DNA of 64,000 nucleotides, from assembly GCF_022201045.2 (NCBI RefSeq), contig NC_068564.1, forward strand, positions 29,727,001 through 29,791,000, written 5' to 3'. Shown one piece after another: positions 24,872 through 38,027 of this stretch (position 1 is the stretch's first letter; every line of letters starts with the position of its first letter). Under the pieces are notes generated by a model. The model saw only the letters and a list, made by a program, of their open reading frames with translations, was not told the DNA's origin and did no database searches. The DNA comes from Citrus sinensis. Lineage: Eukaryota > Streptophyta > Magnoliopsida > Sapindales > Rutaceae. The position numbers and the translations under genes were made by a program.

Positions 24872-26364
24872 ATGGCGACAGCTCAGCTAACAGCGTCATC
24901 AATTAAGGTTCCAGCAAGGAGCTTGACTTCATTCGATGGTCTCAGACCGTCTTCCGTCAAGTTCGCTTCCGTCGGAGGTGCTCCCAGCCAACGCTCTTTC
25001 CGTCGCTTGGTCGTTAAAGCCGCTGCAGTCGTGGCTCCCAAGGTAATTTTATCCTTTAATAAAAGCAGCATTGATAATTCTAAAATTTACTTATTTTTTC
25101 GAATGTCTGGCCTCATGTTTTTAGTGCTTGATGAATTGATGCATTATCGATTTTTCATGAATTTTTGGGAGATGATTTTTTAATGCATTTTGATTTGTTT
25201 TTAACTGAAGGCACTTCCATGACTAATTTGGCTCTAAAACCCACTGACAAATTGAGTCATTGATAAATTGGTTTGTATTTCACTTTAAATGAGTCTTGCA
25301 TTTGTTTCTTTAGTCTGATAGTGTGCATTATATTTTTGTTCTCACTGTGCGTGTTATATTTTCAATTCCGTGTGAATGTTGCACATCTATCTCTTCTGTT
25401 AATGTTAGTAAATGATCAGATTATTTGGGCTTGTTTGCTTGTCATTCAATTATTTTGATTTTATGGCTGTGCAGTACACTTCAATTAAACCTTTGGGTGA
25501 TAGAGTGCTGGTGAAAATCAAGACTGTAGAGGAGAAAACTGATGGTGGTATTTTTCTGCCATCTACAGCTCAAACAAAGCCTCAAGCAGGTGAGGTGGTA
25601 GCTGTTGGCGAGGGGAAGACAGTTGGGAAGACTAAACTGGACATATCTGTGAAGGTAGTCTTCAAGATTGGATTAAGTTTTCTTGTTTCTGTGCTTTTTA
25701 TCTACAACTTTCACTCATTTACTTGTTGCTTTGTTTGTGTAGCCTGGGACCCAGGTCATCTATTCGAAGTATGCAGGGACTGAGTTGGAGTTCAATGGCG
25801 CAAATCATCTCATATTGAGGGAGGATGACGTAGTTGGCATTCTTGAAACAGATGAAATCAAGGATCTTAAGCCCCTTAATGACAGAGTTTTCATCAAGGT
25901 TGGTGTCCTTAAAAAATTCCATCCTTTTCTTGTGTAGATATAATCAGATTCTCATATTATGGGCTGGTTTGTCTATTCAAATGACGGGTGCAGGTTGCTG
26001 AGGCTGAGGAGACAACTGCTGGAGGTTTGTTGTTGACGGAGGCAAGCAAGGAGAAACCTTCCATTGGAATGGTAAGAGTTGTCAATTTTTGCAAATTTGG
26101 TGGACCAATACTTTTTGCTGCGTTTCCTAATACTTGCATTACAAACAACATGATGTGAGATTAATAATATAAAGCCTCTTGTGAGTATAGGTCATTGCTG
26201 TTGGACCCGGTCCTCTAGATGAGGAAGGTAATAGGAAACCTCTATCCATTGCTCCAGGGAACACGGTGATGTATTCCAAGTATGCAGGGAATGACTTCAA
26301 GGGCAGTGATGGTACCAACTACATTGCTTTAAGAGCTTCTGAAGTGATGGCTGTGCTCTCTTAG
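24872..26364 (+). CDS. CPN20: 20-kDa chloroplast co-chaperonin CPN20 (CPN21/CPN10 double domain)
   Basis: Chloroplast GroES-type co-chaperonin that caps the Cpn60 complex and helps fold stromal proteins such as Rubisco subunits. Five exons: 24872-25042, 25475-25654, 25743-25898, 25994-26071, 26191-26364; 252 aa, matching the roughly 250 aa of the family. Residues 1 to about 50 are a Ser/Arg-rich chloroplast transit peptide (...[13 protein letters not shown]). Two Cpn10 domains lie in tandem, a plant plastid hallmark: the first starts at about 58 ([14 protein letters not shown]), the second at about 159 ([17 protein letters not shown]). Each has a mobile-loop segment (TDGGIFLP and TTAGGLLL) and the roof-region GEVVAVG / GMVIAVGPG. 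A likely 5'-UTR intron runs 24779-24871, between CTGCAAG|GT and AG|ATG, so translation starts right after the splice. Convergent with the ARF gene, about 900 bases apart. Confidence 0.95.
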
Positions 26365-27278
26365 TTGTCTGTGTTTACTTGAGCGAGGCTTTATATGTAT
26401 TAGTGAATTGAATTTTATGGTTGAGTTGCCTCAAGGCATACGGATTTTGAATGTAATCTTATTTGAACATAAAGAATTGCAGCTTGATCAATCGAATTGC
26501 TGCTTGTTTTTTGCTTACGAGTTTTTTGCCTATTGGGACTGCTAATTTAAAGTTGATTATGCCAATATGGGGAATTAAAATAACAAAATTTGAAAATAGA
26601 TGGATTCGAAAATGTATGATTTGCATCCGCAAAAACCTCCGTTTAAGAGCGGTTATGCTTCTCGGACTGACTGGATATCACCATGACGTGAAGGTGATTT
26701 TTCAAGAGCAGGGTGTGGCTGCCGGTAATTGCTAGGCAATTACCATTCGCTCATTTACTTTACAGTGTCAACCGTATTTCTGAAAAAATCTTTCCGATCT
26801 ATCATCAATTCAGTGCCTCTGTTAAAGAAGATGAAACAAATTGAAACATGAACAAATATTATGCTAATTATCTTGTCGAGGTAAACATCCTGCAGTCGCA
26901 AGATGTTCATGTTCATCCTTACCCTACTCACAACATGTACAGAGAAAATCTGAAGTCAGATCAGCTTTCAGTTAAGGTAAAATTTAATTATACACCCTTC
27001 TACCCTGTGCTCTTAGTGTTTGCTGTACATCTCTAAGTTTCTGCCAGCAACAACCAACAGCCGCATAGCAGATGTCAGTATTGGTGAGAATTGACCTTTG
27101 CTCTAAGCCATCAGCACCTACGGCAGCACTCTTTTGGAAGGACTTACCTCCCACTAGTAACTGGCTGAGGGCTAATGTTTTCAGAGGAGTTGCAGGCATG
27201 AACTAGATTGACCATGCTCCTTTAAAGGCACTATCAGAAGGCATAAACAGTTCATATTCTCTCTCAATTGCACAACTA
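26365..27278. other. Convergent 3' region between CPN20 and the ARF gene
   Basis: 3' UTRs of both genes. The short open frames here match nothing I know. No structural RNA or repeat noticed. Confidence 0.5.
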
Positions 27279-30200
27279 TTATCGATTAAATGAGGCAGCT
27301 GAGTTATCATCATAGTGTCTCCATGCATTCCCACTGTCGGACCCACTACAAGCTTGATTGGGAACCGGTAGATTACCCAAATCTCCATCTAAGCTCATCT
27401 GCTGCACCTCAGCTGATGAAAGTATCTTTATGCTCTGAACACAGCTTACAAACTCACTGCAAGAATTTACACAATGAGAAGTTAAGAAAAAAACACAAAT
27501 CAGAAGGCTACAGGTAACAACTGAGCAATGGGGAACTTGACTTACTCCCACGGATCATCACCAACGAGTAATATGTCATTTTCATGGTCCACATAAACTA
27601 GCTTCCAATCAGAACTTTGCGGATCTTCCAGTTGCCCTTCAATTCCAAACATGCGGGCCAGATCATGCCTGAGCTCATCATAACCTTTGTAACGGGTAAC
27701 ATCAATAGATCTTCCTACAGACCCACGCTTTTGAACCTTCAAGAATTAGAAAGATATGTGTAAGAGTTGGGATTAAGGGTAAAAATAAAACTAAAGCAAT
27801 TATACCCTAAAAGAATGGATTGACAAAAAGACCAGCAATATCACCAAGTGCTAAAAAAATAACAAGTTGTCTTGAAATTGAGAAGGAATTCTGAATTAAA
27901 GAGAATAAATTGCATAACAAACCTTAGTAAATGTCCTCATACGCTGAGTTTGATTGGCCCACAATCCATTGCCCAGAACCCCAGCTTCATTAATGCCAAC
28001 CTCATTCGAACAAGCAGGCTTGAAAGGTATATTTGGCACTGCAAATGACTGAGAACTTATTGCAGCAGTGGACAACTCTGTTTCAATGTCTCTAGGAGTG
28101 CCGCCATAGTTAGACAGCAAATTGTGGAGATCCTTTTGAGAGTCATATCCCCTCGACAGCAAAGTATCAGGTGCCATTCCATCGATATTAGCAACAAATG
28201 GAAGGCTGTTCCGCGGATGTGACTGGGTATCACCATCCAAACAGTAGGTAGGGAGTGAGAAATTCTGCTGGATGTTGCCAGGATCAAGGCAATATGATGT
28301 TCCAGAAGAGGAAGCTTCCACTTGATCGGTCATGCTACCGTTGTACTTGAGATGTTCTGGTCCTTTCGAGATAGGCGGTTCATGTTTGATCCTGGCATCA
28401 GACTTGCTGTGAATCTCTTGGACCAAATTACTTGAAGGCTCAACCATTGAATCTCCCATGAGCATGGCTGGCCCTTGCTGGTTTCTATTTAGGAAGTTTG
28501 ATGGGGATATTTGACAATTATTAGAAGAAGGGGAGGTTGAACATGATGGAGCATCTCCATCTGTATGATTAGAATGAGCTCTGGTTCCTGTAAGTGGTCT
28601 GTTCTGGTTCTGAGGCTGGTTCATGGGCAACTGTTGAGGTTGCACAAGCACTGATGCTGACAAGTTGTTGCTGAGCTGCTGCTGGTGATTCTGGGATGGG
28701 GGCAGCTGAGACAATTGCTGGTTTTGTTGATGGGCCAGCTGTTGTTGTAGCAGCTGAGGCTGCAAAAGTGAGCCAGCTGGGGAGAGTAATTGCTGCTGTT
28801 GCTGTTGCTGCAATTTCTGTTGCAACTGGGACTGAAGCTGTTGATCTGACATGCTCTGCTGTGCTAATTGCTGAACTTGTGGCTGCTGCTGTGCTCTCTG
28901 AGCGAGGCTTTGTTGCAAGAACTGCAGTGAAGATTGTTGCAATTGTGACTGTTGCTGCTGCCTCTGTAAAGGGCCAGTTGATTGCTCCATTTGTTGCTGA
29001 AACTGTGAGTCTTGTGGTAAGGATGTCAACAGGTATGAATTCTTATTATTGGAGAGGATACCTTGGGGGGCCTGGGTATTGCTTGTCAGCAATTGTGGCT
29101 GCTGAAGCTGAGAGTAAACTGTTGGCTGCTGCACATTCTGATTTGCGTTAGGGACAAGTACACCATTATTTACATGAGTTGGAAGGAATATTTGTTGTTG
29201 TGGCTGCTGTTGCTGCTGTTGAGGCGGCTGCTGTGGTCGTTGGGGTACTGGTGATTGAGACTGTGATTGTGAGTGGGGTGGAGTTGGAGATGGTTGCAGT
29301 TGTGGTGGTGGTGGTGGTTGCTGATTGTGGTGATGGTGATTTTGCTGCTGCTGCTGTTGCTGTTGCTGTGACTGTTGCGGATGGAGAAGCTGCTGCTGAT
29401 GCTGCCGCTGCTGATGCAGTTGAGGGTGCTGCTGCTGCTGTTGGTTTAGAGGGTTCTGCAATAAATGCTGCAGCTGCTGCTGTTGGGTCCACGCAATAGG
29501 TGACTGAGGCAACTGGTTGACTTGGTTTTGTGGATTTGCTTTGCTAAACTGGAGATTTGGTGCAGCTAATGCAGAAGCTTGAAAATTCAGCAATTTAGAT
29601 GGATCATCAGTACCAAAGTTACTATGCAGGCCAGTGGAAGAAACCATGGAAGGAAAGAATCCTGATTGAGCAGCTGGAAATTGATTGTTCTGTTGCATGC
29701 TCATCCACTGAACTAAACTTAAGCCAGGGAATATTGAGCTTGTGGCATCCTTCATACCGAAGTCATCTCCAAGCCAGGGCATTGCTCGCTTAAAAGCATT
29801 CTCTATGTCGGACTCATCATCTGCAAACATAATCCTAGAGATCATCAACGAGACAAAATTTAGCACGTCATATAGTGCAAACATAAAATTCATGTGGAGG
29901 TATAAATGGATTGGTTTATTCCATCTTCGGTAAACACCCAAAATGGCTTAGGTTCCTTTATTCTAAAACTCTTGACTTGATATGAGATTCTGGTTGATTG
30001 AATTGAATTTACTCGAATACCAGAAGAAAATGAAAATTTCACATCAAACGGAATCTTGAGGAAAAGAATCAGACTCTGACTGACATTATTTTTCATAACG
30101 TCCGTAGATGCTGTCATCCAAAAAACTAGCTTTTGCATTAGAAGACATATTTATGATTATTTCCTTTTTGAAAGAAGAAGAAAATGTGTTATAGAGAGTG

Positions 30201-33200
30201 GGGCTATCTTGTACATTAAGAAAGTTTTAGATTTGGTGAACATCATATACCTGGCATCCCTGGTTGTTTGGGAAACTTGGGTCTGAAAAAAGGGGGAGGG
30301 CATATGTAGAAAGGAGTTACAACTGGCTCAGTTTCCCAAAGTGAAACTCGGCTAGGCCGTTCTCCAGCAGTTGATTCATCCCATCCAACCTATTAAAAGA
30401 GAAAATCATAGAAAGATAAGCTGATAGAGAATGTCATTAACTTACGTTGACACAACTTTTGACTTGAAAACATCACCTAAGATTTCCGCAATCTAAATTC
30501 ACTAGCATAAATACAACAGCTTGGTAATACCTGAAGGTTGCGCCACTGTGAATTTTTCCATCTCAAAGGGTCTAAATCACTGATACTGGTAATTGTACCC
30601 ATGTATCTGCGCACTCCTGACTCCTCAGTCTCAAACATCATTCTAAATCGCATGCCAAGTGAAACTTGGGTATACATTGCTTTGTTATACTTGGCTAAGG
30701 GAATCACAAACTCCGAAGGGCTCGCCCTATCAATAAAATTTTAAATTAGTCACTGACATTATTAAATTACGGCACTGTGCTGAAGCTAAAATTGTCATAG
30801 CAGAACCTTGGATTATAGAAAATAGTAAATGGGCTGTTATTTGCAGCAGCATGAGCTGCAGCAGCAAGAATTCCTATATGCATGCTATCGCTGGATATGA
30901 CCGATGAAGACAGGGCTGGCTGCTGTCTATTAGCACGCCTTATTCCCAGGAGAAGCTGTGACTTTTCATCTCTGCAAATAACCAAATACTTTCATTTCAG
31001 TGGCAGGGAAAATGATAATTTAGCTGAAAGACTCATAATTGCAAATCTAACTCATACCTTATAAAAAGAACGGAATCCCCTGCAAACAGTCTTTTAGTGC
31101 TAACAAAGACACTCCAACCTGTAGTCAGCAAGTGCCTCTTGGGTTGGCCTGCAAGGGATAATGCTGATTTATTATATTGTTCTACTCAGTTCCAACGAAA
31201 GTAACAATCAATCTAGCAATTTTCCGGACATATGTCAGGTGATGCCAGATGGTGTGAATTTAACTTTCTGGACAATACCTCGATAAATATGTCTGAATGT
31301 CCAAGTAGTGTCATGTAAATCTCTAGCGACTATCTCCTGAGCAGGTGGTTGCATCGAGTAATCCTATCAAGTACCTCCCACAGTAAGTGCCAGAATGGTA
31401 GATGCAGAACCATATAGAATTCAAGTTTTATGATCAATATTTAAAACATGAAAATAGTCTACACACTAGAGGAGGAAAGATCTTCTCTGCTGCCCGACGA
31501 GGAACAGAAAATCCACCGTGAGTGCTTGTGTCGCTTGCTGTAAGAGTTTTGCAGAAAAATTCAGTCGGTTGTCTGTTTTGCTTAAGGCCCATATCAGATG
31601 CCAAAATTGCTTCCTTTTCATACTGTGGAACAGATTTCAAGCAATGTTTACAATTGGTACATATAAGTAACATGATTCTCAAGGGGAAAAAAAATGCTGC
31701 ATACTATCAAATTGAACAGCTGACCTACTTTGTTTACGGGTTGAAGTGTCATCTGAGCATAGACCTCATCAGTTTCAGGATCAGCCTGATTTCATAAAGG
31801 GAATAATCGAATAAATGTACTGCTTCAAACAGAATAACAGAATCTTTTCCTTATTTACTATTTCACTTTCTGATCATAAAAGTTACGTTTTCACACCTAA
31901 CGCCCCACAACTTCCCAGATTGCACACCACAAACACGTAAAAACATTTACCAAGAAATAAAGGCTCATACCAATTGTCCAAACCAGTATAACTCAGCATT
32001 AATCTAATGAAAACCCACTCATATGATAAGGATGAGGACAATCCAACACTGAGACTCAACCGTTGAGTCATGTACAATAAACAGATGTAATTATATTTCA
32101 TTCAAAAACAACATTTTGCTTCGGAGGAGGAAAAGTAAAGGCAATGGAACATTAGAGGATTTCATACATGCAATGTCACACTATGAAGCATGCAAATCAA
32201 CTTGGAAGGTAGGTTAGGGTAGTTGGGTATGAAGTCATTCTCCTTCTGCATTGATGCTGCAACCTGTAGATGTAGTAATCATCAGAAAATTCCTTCAGAA
32301 ACCCAAATCCAGACAGAGTTGCTTGTCTAAAAACTAATGGAACAGAGAGTATACTTGCTCGCTGTGGCCTTGAGGGAAGTAAACAACCAGGCTTCCAACT
32401 GGAGGCAAAGAAACCAGTGGCCCGGCACAAGCATGCCATAACTCAGAATTAATGGTCTTCCTCTCCCCTGTTCAGAACCAACCAGAATGGATTAAAAGAC
32501 ACAAATAATGGAATACTCTACCAACTGAATTCATACTACTATTTGATCTTTTACAAATTCTTTAAGGATAACAAAATTTGAAGGGCAGAAGTAACATATT
32601 ACAAACAATCTTAAAATCTGTACTAACCAAAAAGATATACTAAGGATTGGAATAGCAAAAAAAAACTCACAAACAGACTATTACCAGGGTCAGGGTTTAA
32701 GTAGCAGTTTTATGTTGTGAAACACCAAAAACATAGATTAGAGGCACCACGACCAATAACAAATTCTTTTGTCATGTGAAACAAATGAAGAGAAAATTAT
32801 TAAGAAAAATGGGCCTAAACATATACTCTTAAGGGTCTTAAAGTGTTAGAAGGCAAAAATAAATACAAGTTGCAAGTCTACCATTAAAACACCTGATTGA
32901 TTATAGTTCTAGAGATAAATATGCATACAGATGCATGTCAGTCACCCAAATTGTGACAAACTGAACAAATTTCATAGCCAAACACAAACCGAGATAAAAT
33001 GTATCCTACCTGGAATCATGACTTTTATTGATCTGTTTTAGTTAATGCTTCCTTTTCCCTATTCCAGATGACTAAAGCCATACCTTTTGAAGTGAAAAAG
33101 GTCACTATTCAGCTACACAAGACTGTTGATAATGTTACTTATCTATATATCTCCTTAGCACAGCGTTACAATGAATATATAGAGAAGAATAAAGAAGTTA

Positions 33201-33995
33201 GTTCAGAGTGACAATAACCGTGTATGTATACGACTATATGACTGCTGGAACTGAAACAAAGTTCTTCGGTGTTTACAGTTTGTGATCCCCAAACATCAAG
33301 CACAGAAATTAAAAACACATCAAGTTGGCCACAACTACATTTAGATAATTGTTCAAATCATTGTAACTTACTTAAGTGGGGAACTCTTTCATTAAAATTA
33401 GAAATAGACATATATAAATCAGTATAAGCATCATATGCCAGTATCAAGGAGGTTGATTGCATGTACATGTAGAGAAAACTTCTGTTAAGACAATTCACCA
33501 TCTGCTCAATTCAGCAACTGGGAAACATCCATTAAAATTGATAGATCAACCCAGACATAAACTTTTTATCTGCAAAATAACTTTATAAACAATCTATACA
33601 AATGTATACATAAATAAACCCATACACTTCTTGCATCTACTTCTAAAGTATGGACGACAAACAACTTGATATATCAGAAAGCTTACATTTTCAGCACAGA
33701 AGAGGAAGAAAAATAATTAATTAACACAGAACCAAAAACAAAAAATAAATCATAAAACTGGAGTTTACACAATCCAGTTTCTGTCAGCATTAGAAGCCAA
33801 GAGCTCTGTTTAGCATGAAAAAGAACTAAATCTTCACAAATAATTGCAAGAGTAATCTGAAGCGCAAGCGCTCACAGAGAATCAAACAAATAGATAAGCA
33901 AATAACAGCCCAAAGTTAATGAATTGAATAGAATTAAAAACACTTGACACACCTTCCGCAGAACTTGGCAGAAACCCATTTGCTGGAGGCTTCAT
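27279..33995 (-). CDS. ARF19: Auxin response factor, Q-rich activator class (ARF19/ARF7-like), 1135 aa
   Basis: Nuclear transcription factor that binds auxin response elements and activates auxin-responsive genes. Thirteen exons, in coding order: 33953-33995, 32355-32467, 32168-32263, 31729-31785, 31467-31622, 31279-31363, 31058-31148, 30807-30971, 30531-30726, 30251-30389, 27923-29820, 27546-27736, 27279-27456; all introns GT-AG, frame intact. Domains: B3 DNA-binding about 126-228, with DNA-contact residues His138, Arg183 and Arg188 by analogy to AtARF1; auxin-response (ARF) domain about 249-331; Gln-rich middle region about 335-1013, mostly in the 1.9-kb exon 11; C-terminal PB1 (domains III/IV) from about 1014, with conserved Lys1016 in VQKRG and the acidic DHEND...GDDPWD motif at 1063-1077. 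The end, SAASFNR, is typical of ARF7/ARF19. Residue 1077 is Asp, encoded across a splice junction, where relatives usually have Glu. Intron 1 is long (1485 bp). The choice of ARF19 over ARF7 is by general resemblance. Confidence 0.94.
28780..29490 (-). repeat. CAG/CAA-rich coding repeat of the ARF (polyglutamine region)
   Basis: Within exon 11 of the ARF gene, dense CAG and CAA codons encode several pure Gln runs (up to about nine), a His4 run near 29320-29333 and a Pro5 run. The composition creates long spurious open frames on the opposite strand (28696-29151 and 29179-29499), which I do not regard as genes. Such tracts often vary in length between alleles. Confidence 0.9.
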
Positions 33996-35912
33996 GCTTA
34001 TCAATAGATGAAATGATAAAAGCCTTTAGCAAATCCAATCACCCGCTTTATTGCAAAGTAAAGATACAAACTTTCCTTCTCCCTTTTTTTTTTTAATAAA
34101 ATTTTCCCCGCTTTTATCACCTTAATAACGAAGTCAGCTGTTGCAGCATCCTTAAAAAATCAACTTTTTCAAACTGACATTTAATCCAACAACCCCAACA
34201 CAAACTCAAGCTCAGCTTCTAATACTTGCCTTCTTTCACCAAAACCCAATACTAAGTCTCGAACAACAAACACCTCCATCAAGCTCAAACCCAAAATCCC
34301 AAAAAGAAGAAAAAAAAAAAGTTTCCTCCTTTAGACCAAAACTCAATCAGATTAGACAAAACAGGAACTTGGTAATGACATATGTGTGCCCAAAACAGCA
34401 AATCATCAAATTGGTTTTTTTTTTTTTTTTTTCCTTTTGGTGGGTGGTTGCGTTTCAAATGACACTGGGATCAAGGTGAATGAAGAAAAGAAACTAACTT
34501 GTCGCCGGGGAATCAGAAGAACAAAAGCAAAAGAAAAAAGACAGCCTTTTTATGTGAACCAGCCGACATATAATAAGACTCTGGCAACAAGGCCTGAGTT
34601 AAAAGAATTAATTAATAATTTTTTTGTTAAAAAAAGATAGAGAGAGGTTACTGCTACTGTGACTGTCTCAATTAAGAACATAAAATAAAAGACAGTAATA
34701 ATAATAAATTAGTTCATCATAGTGTTGTGTTAGTGGTATTTGCTTGCTATTAGCGGACAATAATGCTATTATGAGCGTCATTAAATTCGTCTCAAATTCA
34801 CCCCCACAGTCTCACATTTGACATTCTTACCAGATTCACATTTCGTGTAAGAAAATAAAAACTGACTTTGCCGGGGTCTATTTAAGGACCATGCGTTGAT
34901 TTTCCTCCTCTCTTTGGATAATGACCGTTGGATGCTTTTTTTTTTTCTTTCATTGTTTTCACTCTTTTGGGTAATGTTTAGTTGGAATTTGTGATCTTCA
35001 TTTGGAAATTATTGTTGTGACTGCTGACGGTAGTACACCACTTTGATGTTTGACTGTTGAGCTTTATTCTTTTATTCTATTTTTCAATAATTTTTTTTTT
35101 GTGTTTGTATTATATTGTAATTTGTTTTTTTTATTTATTAATATATTAAAAAATAAGTATATCAAATTAACTTTCATTTCTTTACAAAAACGAGTTCTTA
35201 TTTGATGCTTAAAGCTTAGTTCTTATCCTAATAAATTTGTACTTGGAAATTGTAAGTTCTATTGGTATTAAGCTTAGTTTCCACCTACATGTATAAATTA
35301 CCTCTCATTTCTGAGAAATTGTAGAATACATTATAGCTTTCTAAGTAAACTTAACACCGATCAGATAAGATTATCTGTATAATTCCATCTTCAATAAACA
35401 GCTTCTTCAACACCTGGCCATATTTAATAAGATCAAATGTAAGTTGTTGTTACGTTGAATCTAAAATAAGCCCAAAATGTCACCCTTCAAAGTTGATTCC
35501 AAATTTTTAATATTTTGTTAAACAATAGTGTGCATGTAGTTATCTTTGTAAATGAAATGAAAGGGGTAATGGCGGTGAGAAAGCAAATTGTAAAGCAACT
35601 GAAAATACAAAGAAAGAAAAGATCACCGTCTTTTTCAATTGTAAAAATAAAAACAAAAAATAAAAAGATATATATAAAAATAGATTATTGAATCTTGACT
35701 GAAAGAGAGTGGCAAGAAATAATTTTATACAGAAAGAACAATGGCCACTAGCCGCAAAAGCAGGAGATCTTCACATGCCACAAGCTTCAAGGATCCGACT
35801 TCGGACATCATTATACTTCAATTAAAGTTAAAACGGGATTAGTTAATTAATTAATTAATTAATTACAAACTTCTCGGTGTTAATTAATCTATGCGGTAGT
35901 TGAGGTACCTTT

Positions 35913-35915
<3 letters not shown>

Positions 35916-35944
<29 letters not shown>
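35916..35944. repeat. (AT)n microsatellite
   Basis: Uninterrupted dinucleotide repeat, about 14 units. Confidence 0.9.
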
Positions 35945-35945
<1 letters not shown>

Positions 35946-36767
35946 CTATGCGGAGGGATCCTGAAATTGAGCATCGCATGATTCTGTAGGACCTCTCTAA
36001 CTTTGATTACTTGCATCATATTCCTTTCACTTTAATTGATCACTTATATCACCGCCAAATAAAATAAAATAAAATAAAATAAAGGTAATTGATTATTTAA
36101 ATTCTTAATTATTTTTATATATAGTTTTTATTTACCTTTTGATATTAAATCATCCATCCAAGGTGTTGAATAAATAAAGAAAAAAAAAACTCGGGGCTTT
36201 TTAAAAGGAATGAAAAATACAAAAACTTTTTTTTTTAAATTCTTAATTTCGAAATTTAGTCCATGTTAACTATCTTTTTGATGGACCCCCCTGGGGTAAC
36301 AACTCAAAGGAGCACTTAATAAACAAGGTGATTAAGAGGCAATGACATGATTGAAATCTCAATTGCTTTAGCCACCTTTTATGCGATGCATGCGGCAATA
36401 AGTATAAATTAAAGGTGACCGATCACATAACAAAATAATATTTGGTGGAATGATTATTTGCTTCTAAACATTGTATGCAAATTAACAAGAAAAATTCGCC
36501 AAAGAGAAGCCAGTACAAATTAATGCCCAGAAGCAGACTCTTTATTTTGTTCTTTCTTCGCAAACCGCCGGTTGGTTTCAAAACTTTGAGGGAGGGAAGG
36601 GTAGGGGTGAGTATTTTGCTCCAGCTGATCAATCAAATGACAAAAAAAGGGTAGTAATTTTATTCAAAAGTTCGTAAATTCATCGGCTTTAGTTTGATTC
36701 AACTCTTTAAAAATTAACTTAATTAAGTTTGTAATTTTCTTTTTCTTTTTGGTTTATGTGTGTGTGT

Positions 36768-36771
<4 letters not shown>

Positions 36772-36806
<35 letters not shown>
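36772..36806. repeat. (AT)n microsatellite
   Basis: Uninterrupted AT repeat of about 17 units, directly after a short (TG)n run. Confidence 0.9.
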
Positions 36807-36809
<3 letters not shown>

Positions 36810-37689
36810 GTAAAACTACGTACCATGTTATTATGGTATGAGTGGTTCAGGAACACCTAAAATTTTTATTTGTTGATATAAATTGTGAAAAGGTCAAAAA
36901 AAAAAAAAGAATCAATAGCTATATGAAATTCAATTAAAAAATGGAGTACGTTACCACTGTGGTAACATAGCTGGACTCATTTGATGTACGGTTTTTCAAC
37001 CACTATTTTCTTTTTTTAAGGAGAATGTCAAATGCATGCATGTTTGCAAGATTGTCAAAGGGAAGTTTAGGGAAATGATTTGTGAAAAATGAAAATTGTG
37101 ATTACTTTTATGAAGAAAAGTTTTTTAAAAAAAATTGATGCCTTCACCATTTTTTTTCTCCTTTTTTTTTTCACATGTACTTGCTTGTTCAAACATTCTG
37201 CCAAACATAAAACATGTTGAGTTTCATTTGGAGTTAGTATAAATTATTATCCAAAAATATTTACCTCCATCCTTCTTCATATCTATGTTCAAGTTATTTA
37301 ACTGGTTCTCATATCGCCAAGATTCAACTTTTCAATCTCAAACAAACAAGCAAGGTGGTTGTTTCTAGACCAATACTATATTTATGTACTCTCATTTATA
37401 CACACATACATGTATGTATGTATGTATAAGTAATTCCCAAGTTACTTTTAATGTAACTTATAATCAACAATTTCATGATCAAAATCTAACAGTTGAGAAA
37501 TAATTTATTAAAAAAAGTAACAAATGAGTCACAAGTTAAACTAAATTAGTTTTATAAGCTGTAAGTTACATTAATTATATATATAATATGAGAGAATGGA
37601 TATAGAGGGAATTGTCACTCACATCCTTATAGCGAGCGACAATCTATATGCCCATCTTTTTGGTGAGCGAGAATCCATATGCCCATCTT

Positions 37690-38027
37690 CATTCATTTTT
37701 CAATCGTATGGCTCATATCACATGCCCAACCTCATCGAAAGAGTTGTGCAATAGAACCTGCAACACTTCTAATAAGAGCTAAATATGTGGCCGGTCAGCG
37801 CTCGTATAACATAAAAGAGAGAACAGGCGTCTAATTGTGATCAAATAAAGGGCAGCGAAGCAGAGAGAGCCACAGTGAAAGGAAAAGGCGGCCGATTAAG
37901 CTAGCATTGAGCATGCATGTGAGGTGTTGCAGCTCTTGTCTGGCCAACAACCTCCAAGCACTCCGACCACTTTGTGATAGTGGGCTTCCTGCCTTCTCAT
38001 TCATTTTTCAATCGTATGGCTCATATC
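37690..38027 (+). repeat. 30-bp exact direct repeat flanking a 280-bp segment
   Basis: The same 30 bases (beginning CATTCATTTTTCAATCGTAT) occur at 37690-37719 and 37998-38027. Just before the first copy, a short imperfect tandem repeat (GAGCGA.AATC.ATATGCCCATC) occurs twice, at about 37635 and 37665. A 77-codon frame at 37907-38140 spans the second copy and matches no family I know. Confidence 0.75.

Larger units (their letters stand above)
33996..37689. other. ARF upstream region and gene-poor DNA with microsatellites
   Basis: The first few hundred bases upstream of the ARF start (to about 34660) are A/T-rich with CT/GA stretches and a T run at 34416-34432, compatible with leader and promoter. 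No gene recognised. Microsatellites: TTAA/ATTA near 35841-35866, (AT)n at 35916-35944, (AAAAT)n about 36058-36083, (TG)n 36757-36767 running into (AT)n at 36772-36806. Confidence 0.4.

Noticed and set aside
28696..29499. Long plus-strand open frames (151 and 106 codons) opposite the ARF exon
   Set aside because: They are shadows of the CAG/CAA-rich coding repeat on the minus strand; Ala/Val-rich products are the expected antisense reading of poly-Gln.
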